Assembly: GCF_965363235.1 (NCBI RefSeq) | Contig: NC_134840.1 | Span: forward strand, 91,338,416-91,402,415 | DNA: 64,000 nt | Reading direction: 5' to 3' | From: Mytilus galloprovincialis | Lineage: Eukaryota > Mollusca > Bivalvia > Mytilida > Mytilidae | In this document: piece by piece, positions 12,560 to 25,200 of the stretch | Position numbering within the stretch: the stretch's first letter is position 1 | Layout: the number at the start of each line of letters is the position of its first letter | Program-made: the position numbers and the translations under genes | The notes under the pieces: generated by a model | What the model saw: the letters and a program-made list of their open reading frames with translations, nothing else | Database searches by the model: none | What the model was told of the DNA's origin: nothing

Positions 12560-12960
12560 GTTTGAAAATACCATTAGTGGTGATGTTTTATATTTGTAAT
12601 CAGCACTGTTTCAAAAGGTTAGCAATCAATTGTAATTGTGATAAACGTGGCGGCGTGATATTTGTCACAACAGTTCGTATCCTTTCACCAAAAAATAAAC
12701 TATATTACAATAGGTATCATTATCTATTTTAAATATTATATTACAGATTGATAAAATCGTATAATGCATAATTGTTCAACTAAATGTTCATTCTAATGCA
12801 ACAAATTTGTAACGTTCATTTTGATTGGATAACGTCACATATTTACATGGCATCAATTGACAATTGATGCTATGGGACGTACGCGCAAGCGCAGACGGCA
12901 TATGGCAAACTTTAAATACATGTTTTAACGTTGTTTTCAGTCAGTTTCATTAGAATGGAG
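12560..12960. other. Upstream flank of the lectin gene, no coding sequence seen
   Basis: Likely holds the real transcription start of the lectin gene if its first non-coding exon ends at the donor near 12530. Contains a small inverted repeat, GCATCAATTGACAATTGATGC. No promoter element can be called with confidence. Confidence 0.3.
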
Positions 12961-12970
12961 ATAACAATAT

Positions 12971-13113
12971 TGTATTTTAAGCTCCGACGGCATCAATTGG
13001 GGATTTGATGGTCGCAAATACCCGTTTACTGTCTCCGCTAACGCGTCGCCAGTAAACTTAATTTGCGACCATCAAATCACCAATTGATGCCGTCGGAGCT
13101 TAAAAAACAATAC
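12971..13113. mobile_element. Near-perfect palindrome (foldback element)
   Basis: Left arm CTCCGACGGCATCAATTGG pairs with CCAATTGATGCCGTCGGAG at the right. Arms are about 60 bp and include GATTTGATGGTCGCAAAT and GTTTACTG with their complements. The loop is about 18 nt, TCTCCGCTAACGCGTCGC. Confidence 0.85.
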
Positions 13114-13679
13114 AGTTATCTTCTAAATCGCACAATTTTAAAATTACAATTGCTACTATATTCTCTACAAATTCTGTAAATGACATTACATTTCTAAATT
13201 TCTGTCAAATTATAAATAAACAGCAACAGTAAATTTGAGATATAAGCATACTTTAATATCCTAATAGGTTATCAAAACACAATTAATATATAGTTATCTA
13301 ACTGGTACAGTTTTCCTTCCGGTGGAAAAATAGTATTATAGTATTATCTAAAAGTTTAGTAATATCATGAACTTCATACAATGATTCTACGTTCAATTTC
13401 TTTAAGAAATGTCTCCTTAAACAGAAACAAAATTAACATTCATTTCTTAAATGAATGTGGCCTCCCAAAGATCCCCAGATGAAATAACATTTTTTAGTTG
13501 TTTCATAATAAAAAAAATATGCTGTCATACGGTTATATGACCAAATAGTGCAAACATGAATTAGTTCATGCAGTTATCAGAATCGGGACAAACTATAACA
13601 ATACATGTACATCAACATGTTCATCTTTTTTTATCTTGATGTTGATTGGTAGATCCGAAAAAGACTTATATATTTTTGA

Positions 13680-13765
13680 TTTGAGCGTCACTGATGAGTC
13701 TTATGTAGACGAAACGCGCGTCTTGCGTACTAAATTATAATCCTGGTACCTTTGATAACTAATTA
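13680..13765 (-). repeat. Dispersed bivalve repeat fragment
   Basis: Contains GACGAAACGCGCGTC, then TAAATTATAATCCTGGTACC, the core of the family seen at 5322-5655 in the opposite orientation. Confidence 0.7.
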
Positions 13766-16258
13766 TATATGTATTTAAATCAGATTGCATTGCCATATTA
13801 TATACATGATATAAAGATATGAATATTGTTAACGAGCTATACTGTATATTGTGTTGGTTAATATGATATTATCGTCTTTAGTTTATTCATACATATTAAA
13901 AATATTCGTTCATAAAGTCTATATATATGTATTAAATAACCTTGTATTCACTTCGAATTCCTCTCAGCAATACATGCAAAAACAAATGAGCTGGAACATT
14001 TTACTTATGTCTGTAGCTTGCATATGGATGAGTGGAAATACATATTCTTTCCTAAAAATACACACACACACACACAATTACAGATATCATGGACATAGCA
14101 TCGTACCAACTGTATATATATATATATATAACTCGTCTAAACATCAACCCAACAATGTTAGATCTGTAAACTTGCTTTTGCAAATTTTTGGTTCCTCCCT
14201 CGCCGGGATTCGAACCCATGCATATATATATATACATAAATAAGCATTGTAAATCCATTTCCGCTTTTTCAAAAAATAAAACTATTTAAATTGTGACACC
14301 TCATTCACGTGGCACAAAAAAATAATCGTGTGAGAAATACAATTGACAGCAATACCGGTTTGTGTTTATTCATATTCAGAATTCAACCAGTTTAATGAAT
14401 CAAAGAAAAGTAAAACAATTGATGCAAAAAATTGAAAACAACACGTTTAATAAGTTTCTTGCGTCCGAAGCGCTCTTTTTTTATTTACCTTCATCAGGAC
14501 CGCTCAAAGCCAAACATTTGAAATCCGAAGATGTATAAGTACCGAAACCGTTGAAGAGCTATATGTCAAAAATACCTAAAATAAATAACCAAATTCATCT
14601 AAAGCCAACTTTGCCTGAGGGAGTTAATAATTTCAAAATTTATAAACGAGAAATTCAAGTAAAGTTTGTTAAATCATGTTAGTACCGAAGTACTGACTAC
14701 TGAGCTGGTGATACCCTCGGGACTGATAGTCCACCAGCAGAGGTATCGACCCAGTGATGCAAGTTGTTTGACATTTGATTTCAACTTCTCTATTATATAG
14801 CGGCGTAAAATAGCACAGCATAAACCCGAACTCAAATGCAAATTTAAAAAGGGGAAGTCCATAACAAAACTTTGTAGTTTGAAGTCAATTTGACAATGAA
14901 GTCAACAAAAATGCTTTTTGTAGTTGATGGTAAATAGACAAAGACGCTGATAACAAATTGGGGGAAAATATGAATACAAGGATGAACAAAATAGAAATAA
15001 CACTGTCAAGCTTTGTTGCGTTCGAATCGCACATCTGGACCCACACGCACCAGGAACGCCCAAATCTAAATACACGACAGTGAGATGCATAAATACGCAA
15101 AATACGTCAAAACTCATACAAAAACATAATAGCACGGAGAAAAATATAGGGAAAACTGGTTAGTAAACAAAAAGATACCCAACATTGAAATGAGATCATC
15201 TTGTATCAATCTTTGAAGTAAAACACTGAATATGAATCAATCAGGTCTTCGACTTTCTGATGAACCTTTTTGAGAAAAAAAACGTTGACCAAACTCTGGC
15301 TCATTATTAATATTTTGCTCAGACGCCTTAGAGATCTTATGAAGTTTAAGCAACAGCTCCGATCTCTTGAATATCGTCTTGTTTGTCATAGAATCATGTA
15401 CTGATACGACCGCTTGTGTCCAATTCTGAGTAGATGTCTAGAAATGAAGTGGAAGAAGCTGTATCTGTAGTTTATTTAGATCTCTAGTTCAGGATATATT
15501 CATGGGTACCAATCAGTAAAGCTTGAATTGTTATTGGAAAGAATATTATCAATATACGTGTAAGTCAAATAAATTAATCTGTTTCTTTGATCCTCTTGTT
15601 TTTATTTGTGTCTGAAGGAATTACAACTCATACGAAAATTTTTAAAAAAAATTTAAAAAAAGGGCGACCAGAAAAGGTACACAGTTGGTTCTCATAGGCA
15701 TGCTGACAACCTGCAGGAAGAAAATTCAACTACTAAATTCAAATGGCAAAGGGCCAATGTCAATGAGAAATTCAACCATACTAGTTACTTATTGTTTTAT
15801 GGAGAACCTGTATTTTACATATATAAATAAATCCGAAAACACCGGTACTCGGTCTGTCTTGAATTTGCAATGAGGTGAGAGCTTATTTTATCGAGGTTGA
15901 CGACTACACTGTGACTATGAAATGAAGAACAGTAATAAAAGCGGTGCTCTTTTTATCTTGATTTTTTCCAGTGTAAATAGTGAACCTATGTCAAGAATGG
16001 AAACACTTTGATGTTTCGTGTTTTTTTAACATTCAGAAAGTAAATATATACTGATATGAAGTTAGGACTTTTTCTATATTATTCCAGTAAAACAGCCTCA
16101 AAGATTTAACATCACCAAACACTTATGATTTGATAAATAAAAGCGTAACATAAGATTTAAAAATGAGCACCATTCCAAATTGTTTAATTTATTCATCGCT
16201 TTGTCCCGTTATTGAAATGCAATATTCAAACCATAACAACATTCAACTAGTTATCCTG
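13766..16258. other. Intergenic stretch between lectin gene and hydrolase A
   Basis: Contains microsatellites, (CA)n near 14059 and (TA)n near 14112 and 14220. A B-box-like GGGTTCGAATCCC on the minus strand near 14205-14219 is probably a SINE relic. A dispersed repeat occupies 14440-14755. The minus-strand AATAAA at 16188-16193 (plus TTTATT) lies about 66 bp past the hydrolase A stop and is a likely polyadenylation signal. No gene is seen. Confidence 0.5.
14440..14755 (+). repeat. Dispersed bivalve repeat
   Basis: Includes CTTCATCAGGACCGCTCAAAG and GGTGATACCCTCGGGAC, both matching parts of the repeats at 5322-5655, 50240-50610 and 51400-51715. Confidence 0.6.
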
Positions 16259-19200
16259 TCAAAGGCTTTTATTGCGTTGTGGCTTTGAATTCTGTAATGC
16301 ATCAATATATATCCATTCCATTACTCTGTATGGTGATAATAAAGTACAGTCATCTTGTCCAGATATACTGCTGTCTGGGTTGGTTTCGGTTGTGTGGAAT
16401 CGAGTTGCTCCCACAAAAAGTCCCGTAGTGTTATACGTCAAATGTAAGTAAGCTCGATTCCAATGGTTTTTTGAAGACACGTTTACATCTTTAAGAAACT
16501 TTATTGGTCGTCCCTTTGCTTGATATCTTGATTGTGCAGTCCTCGATGATTTCGAAAATGCTAGCGTAAATGCATCCTAAAATAAATACAATTTGAAAAT
16601 AGTGGAAATAATTTTAAAATATCTACTGTATCAGCGTTATGAGATACGCGTAGAGTCGATTGTTTTATCACAAGATAAAAAAAAAACTATCTGCATGCCA
16701 AAATATTACTGATATAGTCATTTATCATATATTTAGTACGAAATACAGGAATTTTGTATCTAATTTTTGAATCTAATAGAGTTGTTTTACTCCAGTCTGT
16801 ATCATCTACCATGTATCGCATACTCCATATCGCAAAGATAAACCCGTATCGCATTACACGTATCGCACCCCTTTTGATACATCTCGTGATTATTTCTGGA
16901 ACTCCTCGGTTGTTATCCAATTGAAATATATTTATTAAATGACGTCAAGTTTGGACATACCTTGACGTCCAGTTGCCGTATTTCCTGGCATGATACGAAA
17001 TGTACCCACATCAAACAATAGTCAGAAAGAGGGCTAAGCAGCAGTATGTTAGACGACCATCTTTGTCAAGATTATTCATTTTAATCTAAAATTTGCCAGA
17101 CCACACCTTAGAATCTAATGATTTTCCCACATTAAGTGATAACATTTGGAAAAATTATACATTATTCTAACATGACGTCCTTCAAACGCTTTGAGTACAC
17201 ACCCGTGGTAAAATATGAATATATTGCCAGTGCTGTTCCGATTGTACTCCCACGTCATATGCTTTTTTATGAATGAGATACCCGACGTCATAGAACAATG
17301 ACGTTAGAATGTAAGCATTTTACGGGAAAATACACGCTTGTGAATCCGAAAATCATCACAAGGAAACATACACAAATGATGCTAAAATGTGGCAAAAGCC
17401 CTTTATTGTACATCATATAAGACATATAAATAAATTATCATTCAAATTCATCCAAAACTGTCTAAATACATTATTTTAAATAGTTTAAACATGTCACTAA
17501 TGCAGTTTGCTCCGTTCTTTTACGCTAGTTTATTAGTGCGTTTATTTATGGAAACGGCAAATATTTGCCTACACCTAGAGCGCTTCGATCCAAAAGAATT
17601 GCCGTATGTGTCCTATCAGAATCGAAATAATTCATGGGGGCTTGAATATATCTAGATTTTACCACGGGTTGTCCCTTTATGCCGATATTTTACCCCTCGC
17701 TATCGCTCAGGGGTAAAATATTTGTCATAAAGGGCCAACCCGTGGTAAAATCACGATATATTCAAGCCCCCATGAATTATTTCTTAATAATGTTAAACAG
17801 TAGCGTCTCCAGCATCACATGTTAGACAATTACAAATCAATACACAAGTGTGAATAAGTCTGGAACATATGTTCAGAACATCTATAATTTTATGTGTGAT
17901 AAGACAGTTATTTACTTCTAAAAATCTACCATGCTTCCACCACAGAATCAAACGGTTGTCCGCTTACATTTGTTAAATATATGATAAACAGATCAATACA
18001 TGGTAAAATCCGTATCGAATGCTGTATCACCACTCGAACAATATCAGCCCTCGGGACTGATATTAGTTTCTCGTGGTCATACAGCATGCGATACGGATTT
18101 TGCCATTTATTATTCTTTATATACGATCCTTCAAATTTAACAACAAATAAATGAATTTATTTTATGTATACTTAAATGTCTATGTTTTACACATAGAAAA
18201 AAAATTGTAGGATTAAATCAAAATAAGCTGTGAAAAGCATTATTTTACGTCGAATATACAAACTAGTATCAGAAGGATTTTAAGTGGCACGATCGTTTCT
18301 TTTGACAACCGGGTAACATGTGTAAATATTCTCCTTTTAAAGCTCGTTATTTATCAACATGTACAAATCGGTTGTTCATTCAAATTCAAAATGGATCAAC
18401 GTAGTCCCCTGAATTGCCGTTCCAGGTATACGATTTTACTTAAGTACTACAACTGAACCTGATTAATATCTTTGCATGATGCAGGATCTCCAAACTGGTT
18501 TGTTCCTATCATCTTCCTCACTACTTCTTGACTGGTCATTGTTGCTTTTAGTTGCAATGGACTCTGTGGATACACTGCGCTATCTTTCTGTCTTTTATCA
18601 AACATTATTGATGTTGAGCTAACAATCTGTAAATCGTCTGTCAGACTCGATGGATTTGGTTGTTTTTCCTTTCCAGCATTTTCAGAACCAGTTTCATGAT
18701 TTACAAACTAGATATAAAAAGTAATAAACTATTATTTTACTATAAAAAGGAGATACGGTGTGATTGCTAATGAGACAATACAAATAACTACAAATAATGG
18801 CCTTAGTTTTCTCCTTTGGATTGTTTTACATAGTCATATCGGGGCCTTTAATAGCTGACTATGCGGTATGGGCTTTGCTCATTGTTGAAGGCGGTACGGT
18901 GACCTATAGTTGTTAATGTCTGTTTCATTTTAGTCTCTTGTGGACAGTTGTCTCATTGGCAATCATATCACATCTTCTTTTTTATATTCAGCAATGGATG
19001 AGCCATATTCTACAGACGTCGCAAATATAATATAAGATTTTGCATGATTGCAAGTGAGATGATTGTAACTAACACCTAGAACCAACATCACGTAGATTTA
19101 AGCAACTATAGGTCACAATAATGACCTTCAAAAATGAGCAACACTTATTTCGTATAGTCAGCTATAGATTATGCCAAAATTACAAAATGTAGAACAATTC

Positions 19201-22200
19201 AAACGAAATAATCAAACGGCCTGATTTAAGACAAAACAATTGAAGAAAACAAAATATAACAAACAATAACCAACAATTACACTGAATCACAGGTTCCTGA
19301 CTTGTCAATCTTGTTTTACTATATGACAATATTTTCTTACACGCCATATGAAATAATCACTATGTATACCGTAATCTTTTTGTAAACATTTCATGTCTAG
19401 TACCAAATGAAAATAAATATATCAGTGAAATCTGAAAATTATAAAGTAGACAGCCAGAACAAAATAAATAAATATATATATATATATAATATATATATAG
19501 TACTGGTATACCTCAACTGATGTGGAATTGAGCAAATTAACAATAAGCTGTTGAGCAGTAGTTGTCCAGTGAGATACTAACTCTATGTTCTTGTCTAAAG
19601 CCTTCACCTGTGAAAGAGGCTGAAACAAAAATAAACATTCACTTGTTTTATCTGTATAGGGCAGTAATCATATTACGTAATCATCTGTAATGGCTTTTAA
19701 CACGTAAACCAGGTACCCACTGTTTTTTTCTTGAAATGTCTGTGCCAAGTCAGGAATATGACAGTTATTTAACATTCTTTACCAGCGTTAGTTGATATAG
19801 TAAAGTATGAATTTATCATGAAGTTTCGGCTATTTTTGATAAAACATGTTTTGATAAATTTACCAATGTGACGTGTCACCTAAAAGTAACTTCGGCATTT
19901 TCTGCATGAATCTTCAAGAAACTGTACACGTAATAATAATGTTACATTAATTTAACAGCGGGATAGATAGTACAAAATTACAAAATTGTCAAATAAACGA
20001 CTAACCAAATTTACCGCCCCCCCACCCCAAAAACCCAAGATATATTATATAAATAACACATAGCTGAGAGGGTGATAGAGCAGATCAAACTCCCCGGCAG
20101 TTCCAGTTCCGATCCGCATACGGGCCCGAATACTACTCTACACTAATGGATTGATGGAGTAAAGGAAAACAGTTCCGGAACGGAAACGATCACTGTCCGG
20201 AGTTTGAGAGCAGATTGTTACAAGGAGAAAACATTGTCAACTGAGGCGAAGCCAAGGTTGACAATGTCTTTTCGAGGGATAACAATCTGCTCTATCACCC
20301 TCTCAGATATGTGTTATTTAATTTATTATACTGAATGTTCTGTTATTATTGTCGATTAAATTTCAAATTCAAAGTAATAAACTATGACATATTGTACATA
20401 ACAACCATCCGATTTAATAAAGCGCTAACTTGATCAAGCGTCTCTGTGAAGGGTAATAGAGTATTTGCCATAGGATGTATTTAATAAAGCGCACACTTGA
20501 TTAAGCGTCTCAGTGAAGGGTAATAGAGTATTTGTCATAAGATAGAGTCGTATTTAATAAAGCGCACACTTTATCAAGCGTCTCCATGAAGGGTAATAGA
20601 GTAAATAAACAACCTCGTATTAGCCAATCAAAATCTGGCATTTTGACATGAAGTATAATAAATCTAAATATCTCGTATTCATGTCACAAGCAGAAATTCC
20701 TCTCTTAGGAGAGTTGGGAACCTGAAATCGAACAGAGCCCAGAACAGATCCGCCACCAACACTAAATTAATAAAAGATCATAAACTCGAGATCGATGTCC
20801 GGGTCCTCCACCATGTAATATATCTTAATAAATTCGGGGACTAAATGTAAGGTATAAAAGAAATAAAAACATTAAAAATTACAGAGCTGTGAATTATTAC
20901 ATCATTTGCTCTACTTTTTTTTATTTTCCAACAACAATACAATAGTAACCATCGTGAAAAACATGTAGTCAAACATAGAACAAATAAACAAGCTTCAACT
21001 TATTTTATTTAATACTTTTTGCTAATTAAATGATATAAATATATAATACCAAACTTACTTGAAGTAATAACTGAGTATTTGAGTACCCCTGATCCAGAAA
21101 AGCATGAGCTGCTGTCACGTTAGTCATTAAGACGTTTCGTGCAGATACCATGAATGCGCTCGTGTAGTCAGCTATAGTGTGATAGGCATCTAAGTGTGAC
21201 ACCTCTGGTGTTAAATCGTGTTCACCGTACCACCATGGTAGTTTGCCGAATGCAAATTGTCCGAAGTTTACACCTTCCATCACAATTACTGGAGTTTTGT
21301 ACTTTTGTGTTGGGTTTTGTGCAATATCTGCCTGTAACTCTCTAAATAAAGAAAATTTGGTTTAATTTACCTCTGCCAGTTGTGGAATAAAAGTATACCA
21401 GTAAATATATCATTTCAAAATACTCGTAGTTTTGGGATGATTTGATGTCTGAAGACTCTGAACTGTCCAAGTTAGAACACTTGCGGAAATTAGTTATGTA
21501 GATAAAGAAACATACAATCTAGGCAATAAATTGAGATAAAAAATGAAGACAACCGTAAATGAGTTTGATGGTTTAGGACAGTTATTCAGTTTGGTGACAA
21601 TAACATCCCATTCGTTCTACAGTCTATCACTTTTTTTATATATAATTTTGAATAAAATACATAATTTGATTTTGTATATCACAACTGGTTATGATGATCA
21701 AGTCTTTCAATTTAGTGGTATCACTTTTTTATATAGAAATACCAATACGCTAAAAAGCTACATTCCAAAGTATTGAATATTTGTTTTAACTTGTCCATAG
21801 AATTTTTATTTAATACACGTTATTTACCTTTTCTATATTGGACAACATTTGATGCTGACTATGTGTTTCATGTTGGTGACTTTTATAAGGTACTACTTGT
21901 TCCTATCTTTTGAAAGCCGTATAGTGACCTATATTGCCAACATCCAAGTCATCTGAATTCTGTGCGATATTTGTCTCATTGGCAATCATCTGCTTATTTT
22001 TAAACTAAAATTTTTGATTTTTTTAAAACTCGAAATTTCGCCTTTTTCTAAATTCAAAATTTTGACTTTTTAAAACTCAAAATTTCGACTTTTCCACAGT
22101 ATTTATACTGCGTTTTGCGTTTATCACATCCACAGTCATTTATATCAGCAAGCGGAGAGCCATATACATAATAAACTTGATAAGCATATTTTAATAAACT

Positions 22201-25200
22201 AAACCATTTTCAAGAGGTTATTTTAGATAGAAAATCTTGTTTTTGTCGAAGAATAATCAAAATATGTTTCACGTCTGAACTTCAGATATGTGTATCAAGG
22301 CAACCCCGTTATTCCGACACACCTATATAACAACATACTTTTCTTCAGTCTAATATATAAAGACAAGGGTTAATAGTTGTGTCAATAGAATGTCAATTTG
22401 TAGAGTTCAATCAATGTTCCAGAAAAAAGAACCATTATTTCAAAATTCAAAAACTAGAAAACCGAGCAGCTCATTTGTCGTCCTGAATATGCATTGCATT
22501 TTTGGCTACTTGATTTACCATTGTTTAAACAAGGCAAAGTCAGTTACTTGCTATTGGGAAACCAAACAGGCCTTTGAAACTGCGATGCTAAATGTTCTCA
22601 GATCTGACGATCCTATGACAGTGTCGTGGGAACTAAAACATGGAATATGGGAAAACATTTTTTTTTTTCTGTCAACATGCATGTTCTTTCCAAATTCAAT
22701 ATTAAATGCTAATTCATATCTTAATATCTTAATTTAAGAACAAATAAAATTTAAAATAGAAATGGGGAATCTGCCAAAGAGACAACAACCCGACCATAGA
22801 GCAGACAACAGCAGAAGGTCACCAACAGGTCTTGGAACAATGCAACGAGAAATTCCCGCACCCGGAGCTCGAGGCGTCCTTCAGAAAACCAATTTCTGAA
22901 TATAAATTGCCAATTGTGTGGATGACGCTTTAATAATTTGCGTCCATGTCTTCTCCTTCTAAAATTGTAATATTTAAATAACTGTGTTTGAATACTAACA
23001 TCAAAGTTTTAAAAGTACTTAGAAAAAGTCAAAATTTCGAGATTTCAACAGTCGAAATTTTAAGATCAAAGTAGAATTTCGATTTTAAAAAAAGTAGAAA
23101 TTTTGAGTTTACAAAAAGTAGAAATTTTGAGTTTAAAATAAGTTGAAATTTCGAGTATAAAATAAGTCGAAATTTCAAGTTTTAAAAAAGTCGAAATTTT
23201 GAGTTTAAAATAAGTTCAAATTTCGAGTTTTAAATAAGTCGAAATTTCGAGTTTCAAAAAAGTCTAAAATTTCGACTTTTCAAAAAGTCGAAATTTCAAG
23301 ATTTTAGAAAGTCAAAATTTCAAGTTTAAGTCAAAATTTCGGGATTTGAAAAGTCAAAATTTCAAGTTAAAGTCAAAATTGAGAGATTTGAAAAGTCAAA
23401 ATTTCGAATTTGAAAAAAGTTCACTGCCAATTTTATTATTTTTTCTATGTCCCTAATACGCTTCCGTAATAAACTACCGTCCAGTCTCACTTACCTGCAT
23501 CTGCTGTAAAATCATGGAACACATTGTAACAAGCCACATTATGACCCATGCTGACAAATATGATATACTTATACACATTACAACATGGATCCAGGAGAGG
23601 ACTATCCATGTATCCTGCGAGACACAACTGATAGACTTCATAAATGACATCACCATAAACATGGATGCAGGGAAACAGACAGACTGCCTAATTATGGATT
23701 TGTCAAAGGCGTTAGATAAAGTAGGTCACAGTTTACTAATACACAAACTGGATCACTATGGCATCAGAGGTAACGCCAACAAATGAATACATAATTTCCT
23801 TTCTGACAGGAAACAAGTGGTAGTTGTAGAAGGGGAAAATCTGACACAATCAATGTAGAATCAGGCGTCCCACAAGGCTCTGTACTTGGACCCAGTTTGT
23901 TCCTCTTCTACATAAATGACATACTAAGTACCAGAAGGTATTCGCTCAAGGGTTAAACTCTTTGCAGATGACACCATAGATTACCTTACCATTGAATCAG
24001 ATGCAGATAGTGTGAACCTACAAGAGGACATCAACAAGCATGCAATCTGGGAAACAAAATGGAAAATGGCCTTTCATCCTGATAAATGCAATGTAATCAC
24101 AAGAAAACGCAAACCTATAGTTAGAGAGTACAAATTGCATGAACACACAATGGCGAAACGAAACTTTAATTTCAGTAACACCACTATTAAGGAAACTGCA
24201 TACAAAACCTAGTCAGATCAACCTTGGCGTATGCTGCACAGTATGTGACCCTATCCAACAGAACAACAAACACCGGCTGGAAATGGTCAGTTTAAAATAA
24301 TCAGTTTGTTGATGGTGGCCCGCAAAATAATGGTAGAAGTAGAAGAGTAATGTAATTGATTGATTGGCATTTAACGTCACTTTCAGTACTGTGTGAGATA
24401 GATTTGCTTTTTTCTCTAGCTCATCGCTGTCAATAAAATTGTTTGTCTCTAAGAAGGGAAACAACTCACAAAATGGAAATTTTATCACAGGTCAATACGG
24501 GAGTTGGCATATAGACCATTCATCGAACATCTTCAAAAGTCATATTTCAAATCATTTTGTACATACTAGGTATTAAATGTTACATGCTCTGGTTCTACTA
24601 GTTCAGTTCAATAAAGAAAACATAACCAGTTACGCATGTTTAATTATGATCAATGATAATTGTTAATGAAAACTCACTCGAAGATGTCGACAATTTTTGT
24701 AACTCTCGTTAATCCGTCCAGATCTCCGCTTACGGTCAAAACAGGTGTCGGATATTTATTAAGAAGACTTCCACCCGGTAGATATGAAGAATACAACAAA
24801 ACTCCGCCAAGAAGGTGACTCGAAAAAAGTCCAAAACGAGCAGCTACTATACCTTCAAAATAAACAATTGTTAGTAGAAACTATAGTATTAGCTGAAATT
24901 ATCAGGTTCTTTTTAGTGTGTTTCAGGTGAAAAGTTCTGGATATCCAAAACGTTAAAGTGGGAGTAGAAGGACGAATGAATCACCATATATTACTCGGGG
25001 ATATATTAAACATGAATAAATGCCGGTCAGACAGTTTATAAGCTTAGTCTGTGAAGAACTGCGATAAATTTTTGAATATGAATTGATCAATGCACTTTCA
25101 ATTTTTAAGAAAAGGAATTTAGAATATTTGAAAAGAAAATGGATAATATTTATATAACAAATCTAATTAAATTTGAGCAATACAGTTAATCCGGATAAAA

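Noticed and set aside
14190-14222. Possible tRNA gene on the minus strand (GGGTTCGAATCCC)
   Set aside because: A B-box alone, with no A-box or acceptor stem nearby and TA microsatellites on both sides.
22390-22737. 115-residue plus-strand open frame
   Set aside because: No recognisable motif, flanked by repeats, no splice signals tying it to an exon set; a repeat origin is likelier.
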